A stretch of DNA of 34,459 nucleotides from Campylobacteraceae bacterium (GTDB lineage: Bacteria > Campylobacterota > Campylobacteria > Campylobacterales > Sulfurovaceae): assembly GCA_027081355.1 (NCBI GenBank), contig JALWKP010000156.1, forward strand, positions 1 through 34,459, read 5' to 3'. Of this stretch, positions 1 through 7,217 are shown one piece after another. Position numbers and translations under genes: made by a program. A model generated the notes under the pieces. It searched no databases, was not told the origin of the DNA, and saw only the letters and a program-made list of their open reading frames with translations. Within the stretch, counting starts at the first letter, position 1. Each line of letters starts with the position of its first letter.

Positions 1-5
1 AATTA

Positions 6-1826
6 ATGCAAAAAATTAAAAATATTGCGGTTATTGCGCACGTTGATCACGGTAAAACAACTTTAGTCGATCAGCTTTTACAACAAAGCGGGACATTTGC
101 GGCTCATCAAGAGGTTGAAGAGCGCGTAATGGACAGTAACGATATAGAGAAAGAGAGAGGTATAACAATCCTTTCTAAAAATACGGCTATTACTTACGGC
201 GAGCATAAAATTAATATTATCGATACTCCAGGACACGCCGATTTTGGGGGCGAAGTTGAGCGCGTTTTAAAAATGGTTGACAGCGTTTTGCTTCTTGTGG
301 ATGCTCAAGAGGGGGTTATGCCTCAGACAAAATTTGTGCTCAAAAAGGCGATTTCTCTTGGGCTTGTGCCGATTGTTGTTATTAATAAAATAGATAAAGA
401 CGGCGCAGAGCCAGACAGAGTTTTGGATGAAGTTTTCGACCTTTTGGTTGCGCTAGATGCAAATGAAGAGCAGCTTGAATTTCCTGTGCTTTATGCAGCA
501 GCAAGAGACGGTTATGCAAAATGGAACTTAGAAGATGAAAACAGAGATATGACTCCGCTTTTTGAAGCTATTTTAGAATATGTGCCGTATCCAAAAGGCT
601 CAAAAGAAAATCCTGCCCAAGCGCAGGTGTTTACGCTTGACAGCGACAACTTCGTAGGACGCATAGGAATTTGCAGAATTTTCAACGGCTCAATTAAAAA
701 AGGCGATGAGTATGCTCTGCTTAAATCAAACGGCAGTAAAACAGTTTCGCGCGTAAGTAAATTGATTGGCTTTAAAGGGCTTGAAAGAATCGAAATAAAC
801 GAAGCAGAAGCGGGAGATATTGTAGCAATTGCAGGCTTTAGCGATATTGATGTGGGAGATACGGTTGCAGACAAGGCAAATCCTGTGGCGCTTGACCCTA
901 TGCATATTGAAGAGCCTACCCTTTCTGTTATTTTTAGCGTAAATGACGGACCGCTTGCTGGAACCGAGGGCAAGCATGTAACTTCTAACAAACTTAGAGA
1001 GCGTTTAGAAAAAGAGATGGAAACAAATATCGCAATGAAAATGGAACCGCTTGGCGATGCAAGCTTTAAAGTCAGCGGGCGCGGTGAGTTGCAAATTGGA
1101 ATTTTGGCAGAAAATATGCGCCGTGAAGGGTTTGAATTTTTACTAGCGCGCCCCGAAGTTGTTGTAAAAGAAGAAAACGGCGTAAAAATGGAGCCTTTTG
1201 AACACCTAGTAATTGATGTGCCCGAAGAGTTCCAAGGTGTTGTAATAGAAAAACTCGGTAAAAGAAAAGCCGAAATGACTTCGCTTACCCCTATGCCTGA
1301 CGGAACAGTAAGGCTTGAATTTGAAATTCCTGCGCGCGGGTTAATCGGTTTTAGAAGCGAATTTTTAACCGATACCAAAGGCGAAGGGGTAATGAACCAC
1401 TCATTTATAGAATACCGCCCATACAGCGGAACTGTAGAGAGCAGAACACAGGGGGCTTTGGTTTCTATGGATAATGGAGAGGCTGTTGCATTTTCTCTTT
1501 ATAATTTGCAGGCTAGAGGAACGCTTTTTATTAAACCGCAAGATAAAGTTTACGACGGTATGGTAATTGGCGAAAGCGCCAGACCCGGGGATTTAGAAGT
1601 CAATCCGCTAAAAGGCAAGCAATTAACAAATATGCGCTCTGCCGGTTCGGAAGATGCAATAAAGTTAGTGCCTCCTAGGGTTATGAGTTTAGAAAACGCT
1701 ATGGAGTGGATAGAAGATGACGAATTAATAGAAATTACTCCTTTAAATATTAGAATCAGAAAAAAACATTTAAATGCCATAGATAGAAGAAGAGCTATAA
1801 GAGATAGAAAAAATGCGGGTAAATAA
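6..1826 (+). CDS. typA: Ribosome-associated GTPase TypA/BipA
   Basis: This is a translational GTPase of the EF-G-like family that binds the 70S ribosome and is implicated in ribosome assembly and stress adaptation. The 606-residue length is normal for the family. The G1 loop AHVDHGKT is near residues 11-18, ERGITI marks switch I, DTPGHADF is G3 and NKID is G4. The rest matches domains II, III and V and the BipA-specific C-terminal domain ([17 protein letters not shown], then a basic tail). Only five bases lie upstream in the window, so the promoter and ribosome site cannot be judged, but the N-terminus ([20 protein letters not shown]) matches the usual family start. A weak stem (1815-1832) spans the stop codon without a T-tract. 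It appears to be a stand-alone gene. Confidence 0.97.
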   Translation: MQKIKNIAVIAHVDHGKTTLVDQLLQQSGTFAAHQEVEERVMDSNDIEKERGITILSKNTAITYGEHKINIIDTPGHADFGGEVERVLKMVDSVLLLVDAQEGVMPQTKFVLKKAISLGLVPIVVINKIDKDGAEPDRVLDEVFDLLVALDANEEQLEFPVLYAAARDGYAKWNLEDENRDMTPLFEAILEYVPYPKGSKENPAQAQVFTLDSDNFVGRIGICRIFNGSIKKGDEYALLKSNGSKTVSRVSKLIGFKGLERIEINEAEAGDIVAIAGFSDIDVGDTVADKANPVALDPMHIEEPTLSVIFSVNDGPLAGTEGKHVTSNKLRERLEKEMETNIAMKMEPLGDASFKVSGRGELQIGILAENMRREGFEFLLARPEVVVKEENGVKMEPFEHLVIDVPEEFQGVVIEKLGKRKAEMTSLTPMPDGTVRLEFEIPARGLIGFRSEFLTDTKGEGVMNHSFIEYRPYSGTVESRTQGALVSMDNGEAVAFSLYNLQARGTLFIKPQDKVYDGMVIGESARPGDLEVNPLKGKQLTNMRSAGSEDAIKLVPPRVMSLENAMEWIEDDELIEITPLNIRIRKKHLNAIDRRRAIRDRKNAGK

Positions 1827-2175
1827 ACCTGCATAATTCACTGCAACAAATTCTTTTTACATATATTTTCCACATTATTTACAAATTTACAGGGTTTACA
1901 ATTTTGTCAATCTTATATTTTTCTCAAATGTCCCATAAAATCGGGCTTTTAAAGCTTTTGATTAAAAATAATACCATAAAATCGATATATTTTTAATAAA
2001 TATAATTTATCTTATGGTTAAATTATTATAGTATTACATTATGATAGTAAATTTTTTTACAAAAAAAATTACTATTTTTATCTAAAATGTGTAAAATATG
2101 TTTTTAAATTAACATTTATTTGTTATAATAACACTCGCTATTAGGAAATAGCATATTGTAATCAAAAGGGAAATT
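1827..2175. other. AT-rich intergenic region downstream of typA
   Basis: No gene is visible in these 349 bases. The stretch is extremely AT-rich. An 11-bp direct repeat CCATAAAATCG occurs at 1933-1943 and 1974-1984, which might be a regulator site but is not proven. The right end carries the promoter and a small leader stem for the next ORF. Confidence 0.6.
2121..2152 (+). promoter_or_regulatory. Extended -10 promoter and leader stem for the small ORF at 2176
   Basis: TGTTATAAT at 2121-2129 is a perfect extended -10 (TGnTATAAT). No -35 is evident. A start point near 2136 would place a short perfect stem, GCTATT (2137-2142) with AATAGC (2147-2152), at the very 5' end of the mRNA. A GGGA ribosome site follows at 2168-2171, four bases before the ATG. 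Confidence 0.55.
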
Positions 2176-2406
2176 ATGCAAAATAATATAGTTGATTCTT
2201 TTTTAAATCAAATGTTTGAAGATAGAAAAATGTTTGTTAATATGTATGGCATTAAAAATGTAACAGATGCTAATTTTATGTTGATAAGTGATGTTTTAAG
2301 TGAAAATTTAGAACTTTTTTCAGAAGTCATAAAAGAACAATTTGTTATAAATCAAAATAGTTTACAATCTAATATTTATAATAAAGAAGTAACTGCTTTT
2401 AATTAA
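2176..2406 (+). CDS. Small hypothetical protein (76 aa)
   Basis: I do not recognise this protein. It has 76 residues, is acidic and mostly predicted helical (MQNNIVDSFLNQMFEDRKMF...), with no signal peptide, membrane segment or metal-binding motif. It is supported as a real gene by a perfect extended -10 promoter, a 5' end stem and an AAAGGGAAA ribosome site at normal spacing. It is convergent with the PqiA-like gene and their last eight bases overlap (2399-2406), so the two mRNAs must be complementary at their 3' ends. The function is unknown. Confidence 0.6.
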   Translation: MQNNIVDSFLNQMFEDRKMFVNMYGIKNVTDANFMLISDVLSENLELFSEVIKEQFVINQNSLQSNIYNKEVTAFN

Positions 2407-3232
2407 TGCGGTTACTCTCTTTAAGTAATTTATCTACATTAATCGAAGTTAAAATAGATAAAATTACATAAATTAGGAAAATATACAATCCGCTTTCTAT
2501 TTGTGAGTAACTATTTTCGCTGCTGCCTGCGCTTAAATATACAAGAAGCAAAGAGACTACAAAAACATCTATCATTGACCACTTTCCTAAATGTTTAAAA
2601 AAAGCAACCATTTTTTTAGCAATATGAAATTTTTTCCATATTAAAACAGAGAGCATACTAAAACTTTTAAGCAGCGGTGTGATGACAGAAAATAGCAAAA
2701 TAACAATTGCCACGGGATAATTAGCATTATGGTATAAGTGCAATATAGTGCCTACAATGGTTTTTGATTCGAACGAAAGAACAATATCACCCAAAAAATC
2801 TACATTTTTATGAATAACAATCATTAAAATAGGAGTGATAATTCCATATATTAAAGTAATTATTGAAGCAATCGCAAGCGTAAAGCTAAAAGTTGTCAAA
2901 TCGGCAATAAAATATAAAAGCAAAATAGAAGCGCTTGCGATTGCTAAATAGATTGTCCATCTTTTATTCTTTTGGCTTAAGATAATTTTTTGAGCTTTTA
3001 ATTTATTTAAATCTATTTTATCTTTATTTTCATCTTTAATCATACCAAGCGTCAAGCTCGAAAGCAAAGATGCAAAGCGCCTTTTTATAAGCTCTCCAAT
3101 ATCGGTTTGGGCTTGATAATAAGTTTTATTAACTCTTTCTAACTCTTTTGCGCTTGTGTAGGATTTATAACTAAAAAACAGAACCGATAGCAAAATAGTT
3201 GCCGATAAAATAGTTGATATTAATTTTTTCAT
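2399..3232 (-). CDS. PqiA-like (paraquat-inducible protein A family) inner-membrane protein
   Basis: This is a 277-residue integral membrane protein. It has an N-terminal hydrophobic anchor (residues 5-25), a polar helical stretch to about residue 90, then four or more transmembrane segments. The segment KWSMIDVFVVSLLLVYLS near residues 215-235 is the signature of the PqiA domain. PqiA proteins work with MCE-domain PqiB in lipid transport between membranes in enterobacteria, and no pqiB is in the window. It has a single PqiA domain and lacks the N-terminal zinc-ribbon cysteines of E. coli PqiA. Only 47 bases separate it from the divergent phosphatase gene. No clear ribosome site precedes the ATG. 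Confidence 0.8.
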   Translation of the reverse strand: MKKLISTILSATILLSVLFFSYKSYTSAKELERVNKTYYQAQTDIGELIKRRFASLLSSLTLGMIKDENKDKIDLNKLKAQKIILSQKNKRWTIYLAIASASILLLYFIADLTTFSFTLAIASIITLIYGIITPILMIVIHKNVDFLGDIVLSFESKTIVGTILHLYHNANYPVAIVILLFSVITPLLKSFSMLSVLIWKKFHIAKKMVAFFKHLGKWSMIDVFVVSLLLVYLSAGSSENSYSQIESGLYIFLIYVILSILTSINVDKLLKESNRIN

Positions 3233-3264
3233 ACTGTTATTTTAGCGAAAAAAAGTGTAATTTA

Positions 3265-3272
3265 AGTATAAT
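3265..3272. promoter_or_regulatory. Overlapping back-to-back -10 elements (PqiA-like / IMPase genes)
   Basis: The sequence AGTATAAT reads TATAAT on the plus strand (3267-3272) and TATACT on the minus strand (3270-3265). The plus-strand promoter would start at about 3279-3280, essentially at the ATG of the phosphatase gene, and the minus-strand promoter about 25 bases before the PqiA-like ATG. This is inferred from sequence only. Confidence 0.45.
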
Positions 3273-3279
3273 CGCATTT

Positions 3280-4059
3280 ATGGAAAAGTATGAAAAGTTA
3301 AAACAGATTATAAAAGATGCCGGCGAAATTGTTAAAGATGGGTATGCAAGCGGCGTAAAAGCCGATAAAAAAAGTGCAACCGAGCTTGTAACTAAATACG
3401 ATAAAGAGGTAGAAAAGTTTTTAATTTCAAAAATTGCACCTATTTTTAACGATTATGAAATTATCGGCGAAGAGAGTTTTAAAGGGGGCGCGCTGCCAGA
3501 GCGCGCAATTTATATCGACCCAATTGACGGCACAACAAATTTTGTGCATAAAATTCCGCATCTAGGAATTAGCGTAGGAATTTGGGAAAATAAAGAGCCG
3601 GTTTTTGGAGCTGTTTACAACCCGATTTTAAATGAATTTTACAGCGCTGTAAAAGGATATGGAGCAGAGTGCAACGGCAAAAAAATTTCAGTAACTGCCG
3701 AGAGTGAATTGCAAAATTCAATTATTGCAACCGGTTTTCCGTATGTTAAACACGAAATGGGCAGAGAGTATTGGTGGGTGGTTAAAAGTTTTAAAAAACT
3801 GCTGCCAAAAATCCGCGATATTCGCCGTTTGGGTGCGGCGGCAATCGATTTATGCTACTTGGCAAAAGGCAAAGTAAACGGTTTTTACGAAGTAAATCTG
3901 CAACCGTGGGATGTTGCCGCGGGAATTTTAATTGTGCAAGAAGCCGGCGGAGAAATCAGCAATTTAAAAGGCGGCAAATATAGTTTAGAAGATAAAATAA
4001 TTGTTGCAAGCAATGGTAAAATTCACAAAAAACTGTTAGAAAATTTAGCGGAGTTTTAA
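3280..4059 (+). CDS. suhB: Inositol monophosphatase family protein (SuhB-like)
   Basis: This is a Mg2+-dependent, Li+-sensitive-type sugar phosphatase of 259 residues, the normal length. GEES (about residue 66) provides a metal-binding Glu, DPIDGTTNFVH (about 83-93) is the central motif with both Asp ligands, and WDVAAG (about 207-212) is the C-terminal signature. The substrate could be inositol-1-phosphate or a related sugar phosphate such as fructose-1,6-bisphosphate. An open frame extends 22 codons further upstream, but it runs through the promoter. The ATG at 3280 gives the standard family N-terminus. There is no Shine-Dalgarno before it and a TATAAT ends only seven bases upstream, so the mRNA may be leaderless. 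One base separates it from the next gene. Confidence 0.9.
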   Translation: MEKYEKLKQIIKDAGEIVKDGYASGVKADKKSATELVTKYDKEVEKFLISKIAPIFNDYEIIGEESFKGGALPERAIYIDPIDGTTNFVHKIPHLGISVGIWENKEPVFGAVYNPILNEFYSAVKGYGAECNGKKISVTAESELQNSIIATGFPYVKHEMGREYWWVVKSFKKLLPKIRDIRRLGAAAIDLCYLAKGKVNGFYEVNLQPWDVAAGILIVQEAGGEISNLKGGKYSLEDKIIVASNGKIHKKLLENLAEF

Positions 4060-4060
4060 T

Positions 4061-4552
4061 ATGAGCGGAATAGACAGTTTATTAAATTCTCTTATGCGCC
4101 CGCCGGGAATGCGGGTAATGCATTTTTGCGAGAGCGACTTATTTTGCAAAAACTTGAGTGACTTTTGTAAAGATATAGAAAATAGCGAATATCAAATTTT
4201 AACTTTTAGCAAAGAGAGCGAAGAGTTGCTGCAAAAATATAAAAACTCTTACACAAAACTGCGTTTAGTAAGCCCCCAGCGCCCTAAATACAATATTCAG
4301 GGCAAACTTTACGATTATCTGTTTATTACCGTTTTACCGCAAGATAGAGAAAGTTTTTTTAAAAGAGTTTACAGTGCTTTAAAAAATGCAGGGCTTATTT
4401 TTATATTTTTAGAAAAAAACCAAAAAGATTTAGCATATAAAATAGAAGCCGAATTGATAGAGTGTAATTATGTGGCAACAAGCCGTATGGATTTAAACGG
4501 TTATTTAATAGTTTCTGGCAAAAAAATGCACGGATGGAGCAAGGTCAATTAA
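4061..4552 (+). CDS. Hypothetical protein, methyltransferase-like C-terminal pattern
   Basis: This is a 163-residue protein I cannot assign. It is translationally coupled to the phosphatase gene, one base after its stop, with GGAG at 4050-4053 as ribosome site. Residues about 83-118 (YDYLFITVLPQDRESFFKRV, then YSALKNAGLIFIFLE) resemble strand-helix-strand 4/5 of class I SAM-dependent methyltransferases. The glycine-rich SAM-binding loop is not visible, so this may be a degenerate or merely similar Rossmann-like fold. The tail is basic (GKKMHGWSK). Its operon position suggests co-expression with the sugar phosphatase, but no role follows from that. Confidence 0.75.
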   Translation: MSGIDSLLNSLMRPPGMRVMHFCESDLFCKNLSDFCKDIENSEYQILTFSKESEELLQKYKNSYTKLRLVSPQRPKYNIQGKLYDYLFITVLPQDRESFFKRVYSALKNAGLIFIFLEKNQKDLAYKIEAELIECNYVATSRMDLNGYLIVSGKKMHGWSKVN

Positions 4553-4573
4553 TTGATAATGGATAATTGGGGG

Positions 4574-4846
4574 CATTGCCATTAAGTTAAGAGTAAAATA
4601 TCCATTTTTTGGCAAAAAGCAAAAAGCAAAAAGCAAAAAGCAAAAAGCAAAAAGCAAAAAGCAAAAAGCTAAAAGCTAAAAGCTAAAAGCAAAAAAGTTG
4701 TTTGCCTCCAGTCATCCATTCGGAATATGAAATGCGGATTACAAATATTCTAATCTCTAATCTCTCTTCTCTAAACTGCTTTCCGCTTTTGGCTTTAAGC
4801 TTTGTGCCAATTAATGGGCATATAAAACCTTAACTTAATGGCAATG
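4574..4846. mobile_element. MITE-like element A with 18-bp terminal inverted repeats
   Basis: The left end CATTGCCATTAAGTTAAG (4574-4591) is perfectly inverted at the right end (4829-4846). Direct repeats ATTGGGGG abut both ends, as a target duplication would. The 273-bp interior has no coding capacity. It holds the heptamer array and a segment (about 4690-4790) homologous to 31395-31510. The subterminal sequences match element B (8208-8477) in the opposite orientation. No transposase is present, so mobility would need one in trans. Confidence 0.7.
4613..4689. repeat. Heptanucleotide tandem array, 11 units
   Basis: Eight perfect CAAAAAG units (4613-4668) are followed by three CTAAAAG units (4669-4689), 77 bp in all and in exact register. 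It is non-coding and internal to element A. The similar but diverged runs in element B (AAAGCTCAAAGCCCAAAGCC, from 8249) suggest the array arose by slippage within the element. Confidence 0.9.
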
Positions 4847-4904
4847 ATTGGGGGGGGGAGAATTGATAAGATTTAATTATCAATTCTCCATTCTCAATTA
4901 TCCA

Positions 4905-5828
4905 TTATTCACAGGTTCCTACGCAGCCTCGGCTTTGCATTGCAAGGGATATTGTATCTTTTGAGTATTGATACAATTTATTAAACAGTTCGCTTTTATA
5001 CTTTTCTTTATTGTATATTGCATAAAAGTTTCTTGTGCATTTAAAGCCTTTAACTTTAATTTCGTGCAGTTTTCCGCTTTTTATTTCGTTGTGCACGGCT
5101 AAAATAGAGATGCAAGTAATCGGTTTTTTACTAAGAAGCAGGCTTTTAATAGATTCTGTGTGTCCCAATTCTAAAAATACATTTAATTTTACGTTATTAT
5201 AATGGTCTTTAATGTAATTTAAAAAAGTTTTTCTTGTTCCGCTGCCCGGTTCTCTTAGCACCCAGCGGTAATTTGCAATTTCTTCTAAAGTTACTTCTTT
5301 ATTGATAACCTCTTTGTTTGCACTTACAATTACCAATTCGTCTTTACCGATTATTTCTTTAATAATATCGCTGTCATCGGTATCGCCTTCTATAAATCCC
5401 ATATCGATTTTCCCATCTTTAACAAGCTGGACAATCTCTTTTGTATTCCCCTCTTTAAGGTTAATTTTAACATTTGGATAACGGTTCATATAATCGCACA
5501 CAATGCCTGGAATCAAATAATCTATAATTGTTGTGCTAGCCCCTACCCTAATGTTTCCTTTATCTTCTACATTTCTAAATTCGCTCTCTATATCCGAAAG
5601 TTTTTTATAAATCGGCTGCACCGCCTGGTAAAAATTTCTGCCGATTTCATTTAAAATCAGTTTTTTGTTAATTCTGTCAAAAAGTTTTCTGCCTAAAATT
5701 GTTTCTAACTCTTTTATAGACATAGAAACTGCCGATTGGCTAAGTCCCAGCTCTTTAGCAACTTTGGTTAAATTTTGTGAATCTACAACATTTAAAAATA
5801 TTTCTATCTGTCTTAATGAAATTTTCAT
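4905..5828 (-). CDS. LysR-family transcriptional regulator (CysL/CbbR-like)
   Basis: This is a 307-residue LysR regulator. The N-terminal winged helix-turn-helix covers about residues 1-60 (NLTKVAKELGLSQSAVSMSI) and is followed by a linker helix. A periplasmic-binding-like effector domain starts at about residue 92 (VGASTTIIDYLIPGIV, GNTKEIV, GFIEG, LREPGSGTRKTF). The effector-domain motifs resemble the subgroup containing CysL and CbbR, but the ligand cannot be inferred. A GAGG ribosome site precedes the ATG. It is divergent from the NifS-like/NifU-like pair across 210 bases, the classic arrangement for a LysR regulator controlling its neighbour. The C-terminal residues (RGCVGTCE) and stop codon lie at or in the arm of a repeat, so the tail may have been reshaped by it. 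Confidence 0.92.
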   Translation of the reverse strand: MKISLRQIEIFLNVVDSQNLTKVAKELGLSQSAVSMSIKELETILGRKLFDRINKKLILNEIGRNFYQAVQPIYKKLSDIESEFRNVEDKGNIRVGASTTIIDYLIPGIVCDYMNRYPNVKINLKEGNTKEIVQLVKDGKIDMGFIEGDTDDSDIIKEIIGKDELVIVSANKEVINKEVTLEEIANYRWVLREPGSGTRKTFLNYIKDHYNNVKLNVFLELGHTESIKSLLLSKKPITCISILAVHNEIKSGKLHEIKVKGFKCTRNFYAIYNKEKYKSELFNKLYQYSKDTISLAMQSRGCVGTCE

Positions 5829-6038
5829 AATTTACCTCAATTTTATTTATAAATATATAATGAAATATTATCAAAATTATGTTACTTTTCTATAAAAAAT
5901 ATCAATTTTTTTTATTATTTTTAAAAAATATGTAAAAAATACTCTAATTTTTCTATCTTATTACTGAAAAATCACATTTAAGTTTTTATAAAGCTTTTTA
6001 ATTGTAAATTTGCCGTAAAAGTAAAAAAGGAGACAGAA
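5829..6038. promoter_or_regulatory. Divergent LysR / NifS-like control region
   Basis: These 210 very AT-rich bases separate the two divergent genes. Several TATA-like and T-N11-A-type sequences are present, and the AT content is too high to single out a LysR operator. AGGAGA lies about 6 bases before the ATG at 6039. On the minus strand GAGG precedes the LysR ATG. Confidence 0.45.
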
Positions 6039-7217
6039 ATGTCTATCTTGCTAAACGGCAATATAATAACGCCAATAAACAATAGTGTTAAAGAAGCGAT
6101 GGAGCCTTTTGAGGGCAAAGCATTAAATTTAAAATCGCTTGGCAAAGAGAATCAAAAAGCTCTTAAAGCTTACAAAGAAGCGATTGATAAAATATATAGA
6201 ACAATTGAAGCTAAAGATGAAGATTCTATAATTTTAACTTCGAGTGCGAGCGAAGCGGCTTCGCAAGTTTTTATGTCGATGTATCTGCAGTATATTTTAA
6301 CAGGCAGAAAAAATTCGGTAATAATTTCGGCGCGCGCATCAATTGCCGAAATTAAACTGGCAAGATTTTTGGAATCGCAAGGTTGCAGGGTTTACAGAAT
6401 TCCCGCAACAATAGACGGCACGCTTGATGTTGAGCTTTTAAAAGAGTATTTAAATTCAAAAACTGCGCTTGTTTCGGTGCCTTTGGTTGATGAAGAGAGC
6501 GGGGTTATTCAGCCGATAGAAGAGATAAGCGCAGCGTGTGCCCTGCAAGGTGTTCCGCTATTTTGCGACGCATCTGGGGCAATTGGCAAAATTCCCGTAA
6601 GCGTTGCCAGAGACGAAGTAACATTTATGAGCTTTGACGGCAGCGCAATTGGAGCGCCAAAAGATATTGCCGCACTATATATAAGAAAAGATGCGCCCGA
6701 AATTATGCCGCTTGTTTTTGGCTGCGACAGCGAACAGGGGGGACTTAGAGCCGAAATTAAAGATATTGCTAAGGTTATAGGGTTTGCAAAAGCGTTAGAG
6801 AGTGCAATTGATGCTTTGGATTTTGATATAGACGATTTAAGAGATTTACGCGATGATTTAGAAACCGAACTTTTAAAAATGGATAATGTTTACTCTTTGG
6901 CGCCTTGGGCGCTTAGGACGCCTGATAGAATTATTATGGCTTTTGGCGGGGTGCACGCTTCGATGCTGCTTGAGAGATTGGCGCAAAAGGGGGTAGAGGC
7001 TTACTCTTTTGCAACATTTGACAATAGAAATTTCGAGCGCCAAAGTTTAATAGATATTGCAAATTTAGACTCTGGCTTAAAACACACCGTCGTGGGCTTT
7101 AGCTTAAGTTTAAGCAATACAAAAGAAGAGATAGAAGAGGCGGCAAAAATCATAAAAGAGACAGTCAGCGAAATTAGAGAAAATTTCAGCAGCGATTTAT
7201 GCAAGGAGAGCAAATGA
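6039..7217 (+). CDS. NifS-like protein lacking PLP lysine and catalytic cysteine
   Basis: This 392-residue protein has the fold-type I aminotransferase class V backbone of NifS cysteine desulfurases throughout. Examples are IILTSSASEA (64-73), ALVSVPLVDEESGVIQPIEEI (143-163), FCDASGAIGKIPV (175-187), MSFDGSAIGAPKDIAALYIR (197-216) and FSLSLSN (354-360). Aligned without gaps to the canonical SFSAHKFxGPKGxGxLYIR motif (compared from memory), the PLP-binding Lys is Ala203 and the preceding His is Ser202. The PLP-stacking His is replaced near Ala100. The cysteine loop (GSACAS) reads SFATFD at 323-328, with no Cys between residues 230 and 388. Asp177, which contacts the PLP ring nitrogen, remains. 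It is probably not a desulfurase. Its stop overlaps the next ATG (ATGA). Confidence 0.85.
   Translation: MSILLNGNIITPINNSVKEAMEPFEGKALNLKSLGKENQKALKAYKEAIDKIYRTIEAKDEDSIILTSSASEAASQVFMSMYLQYILTGRKNSVIISARASIAEIKLARFLESQGCRVYRIPATIDGTLDVELLKEYLNSKTALVSVPLVDEESGVIQPIEEISAACALQGVPLFCDASGAIGKIPVSVARDEVTFMSFDGSAIGAPKDIAALYIRKDAPEIMPLVFGCDSEQGGLRAEIKDIAKVIGFAKALESAIDALDFDIDDLRDLRDDLETELLKMDNVYSLAPWALRTPDRIIMAFGGVHASMLLERLAQKGVEAYSFATFDNRNFERQSLIDIANLDSGLKHTVVGFSLSLSNTKEEIEEAAKIIKETVSEIRENFSSDLCKESK

Larger units (their letters stand above)
4553..4904. repeat. Intergenic repeat stack containing element A
   Basis: No gene lies in these 352 bases; they are almost entirely repeat. The outermost layer is an inverted repeat whose left arm (GATAATGGATAATTG, about 4555-4569, plus AGAATTGATAA after 4858) pairs with the right arm at about 4876-4907. 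Inside its left arm sits element A (4574-4846), flanked by direct repeats ATTGGGGG at 4566-4573 and 4847-4854. A G9 homopolymer runs 4850-4858. The right arm overlaps the stop codon of the LysR gene. Confidence 0.75.

Noticed and set aside
512-1378. 288-codon minus-strand open frame inside typA
   Set aside because: It lies fully antisense to a highly conserved gene, is serine/proline-rich as expected of a shadow frame, and has no family motif or ribosome site.
3214-3279. 22-codon N-terminal extension of the phosphatase
   Set aside because: It overlaps the divergent promoter and the start of the PqiA-like gene, and the family starts at MEKYEKL.
4613-4689. CRISPR array
   Set aside because: The 7-bp units are contiguous with no spacers and there are no cas genes. 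It is a simple tandem repeat.
7199-7213. Upstream ATG of the NifU-like gene
   Set aside because: ATG 7199 has no ribosome site of its own; AAGGAGAG lies just downstream of it and serves ATG 7214, which forms the ATGA overlap.
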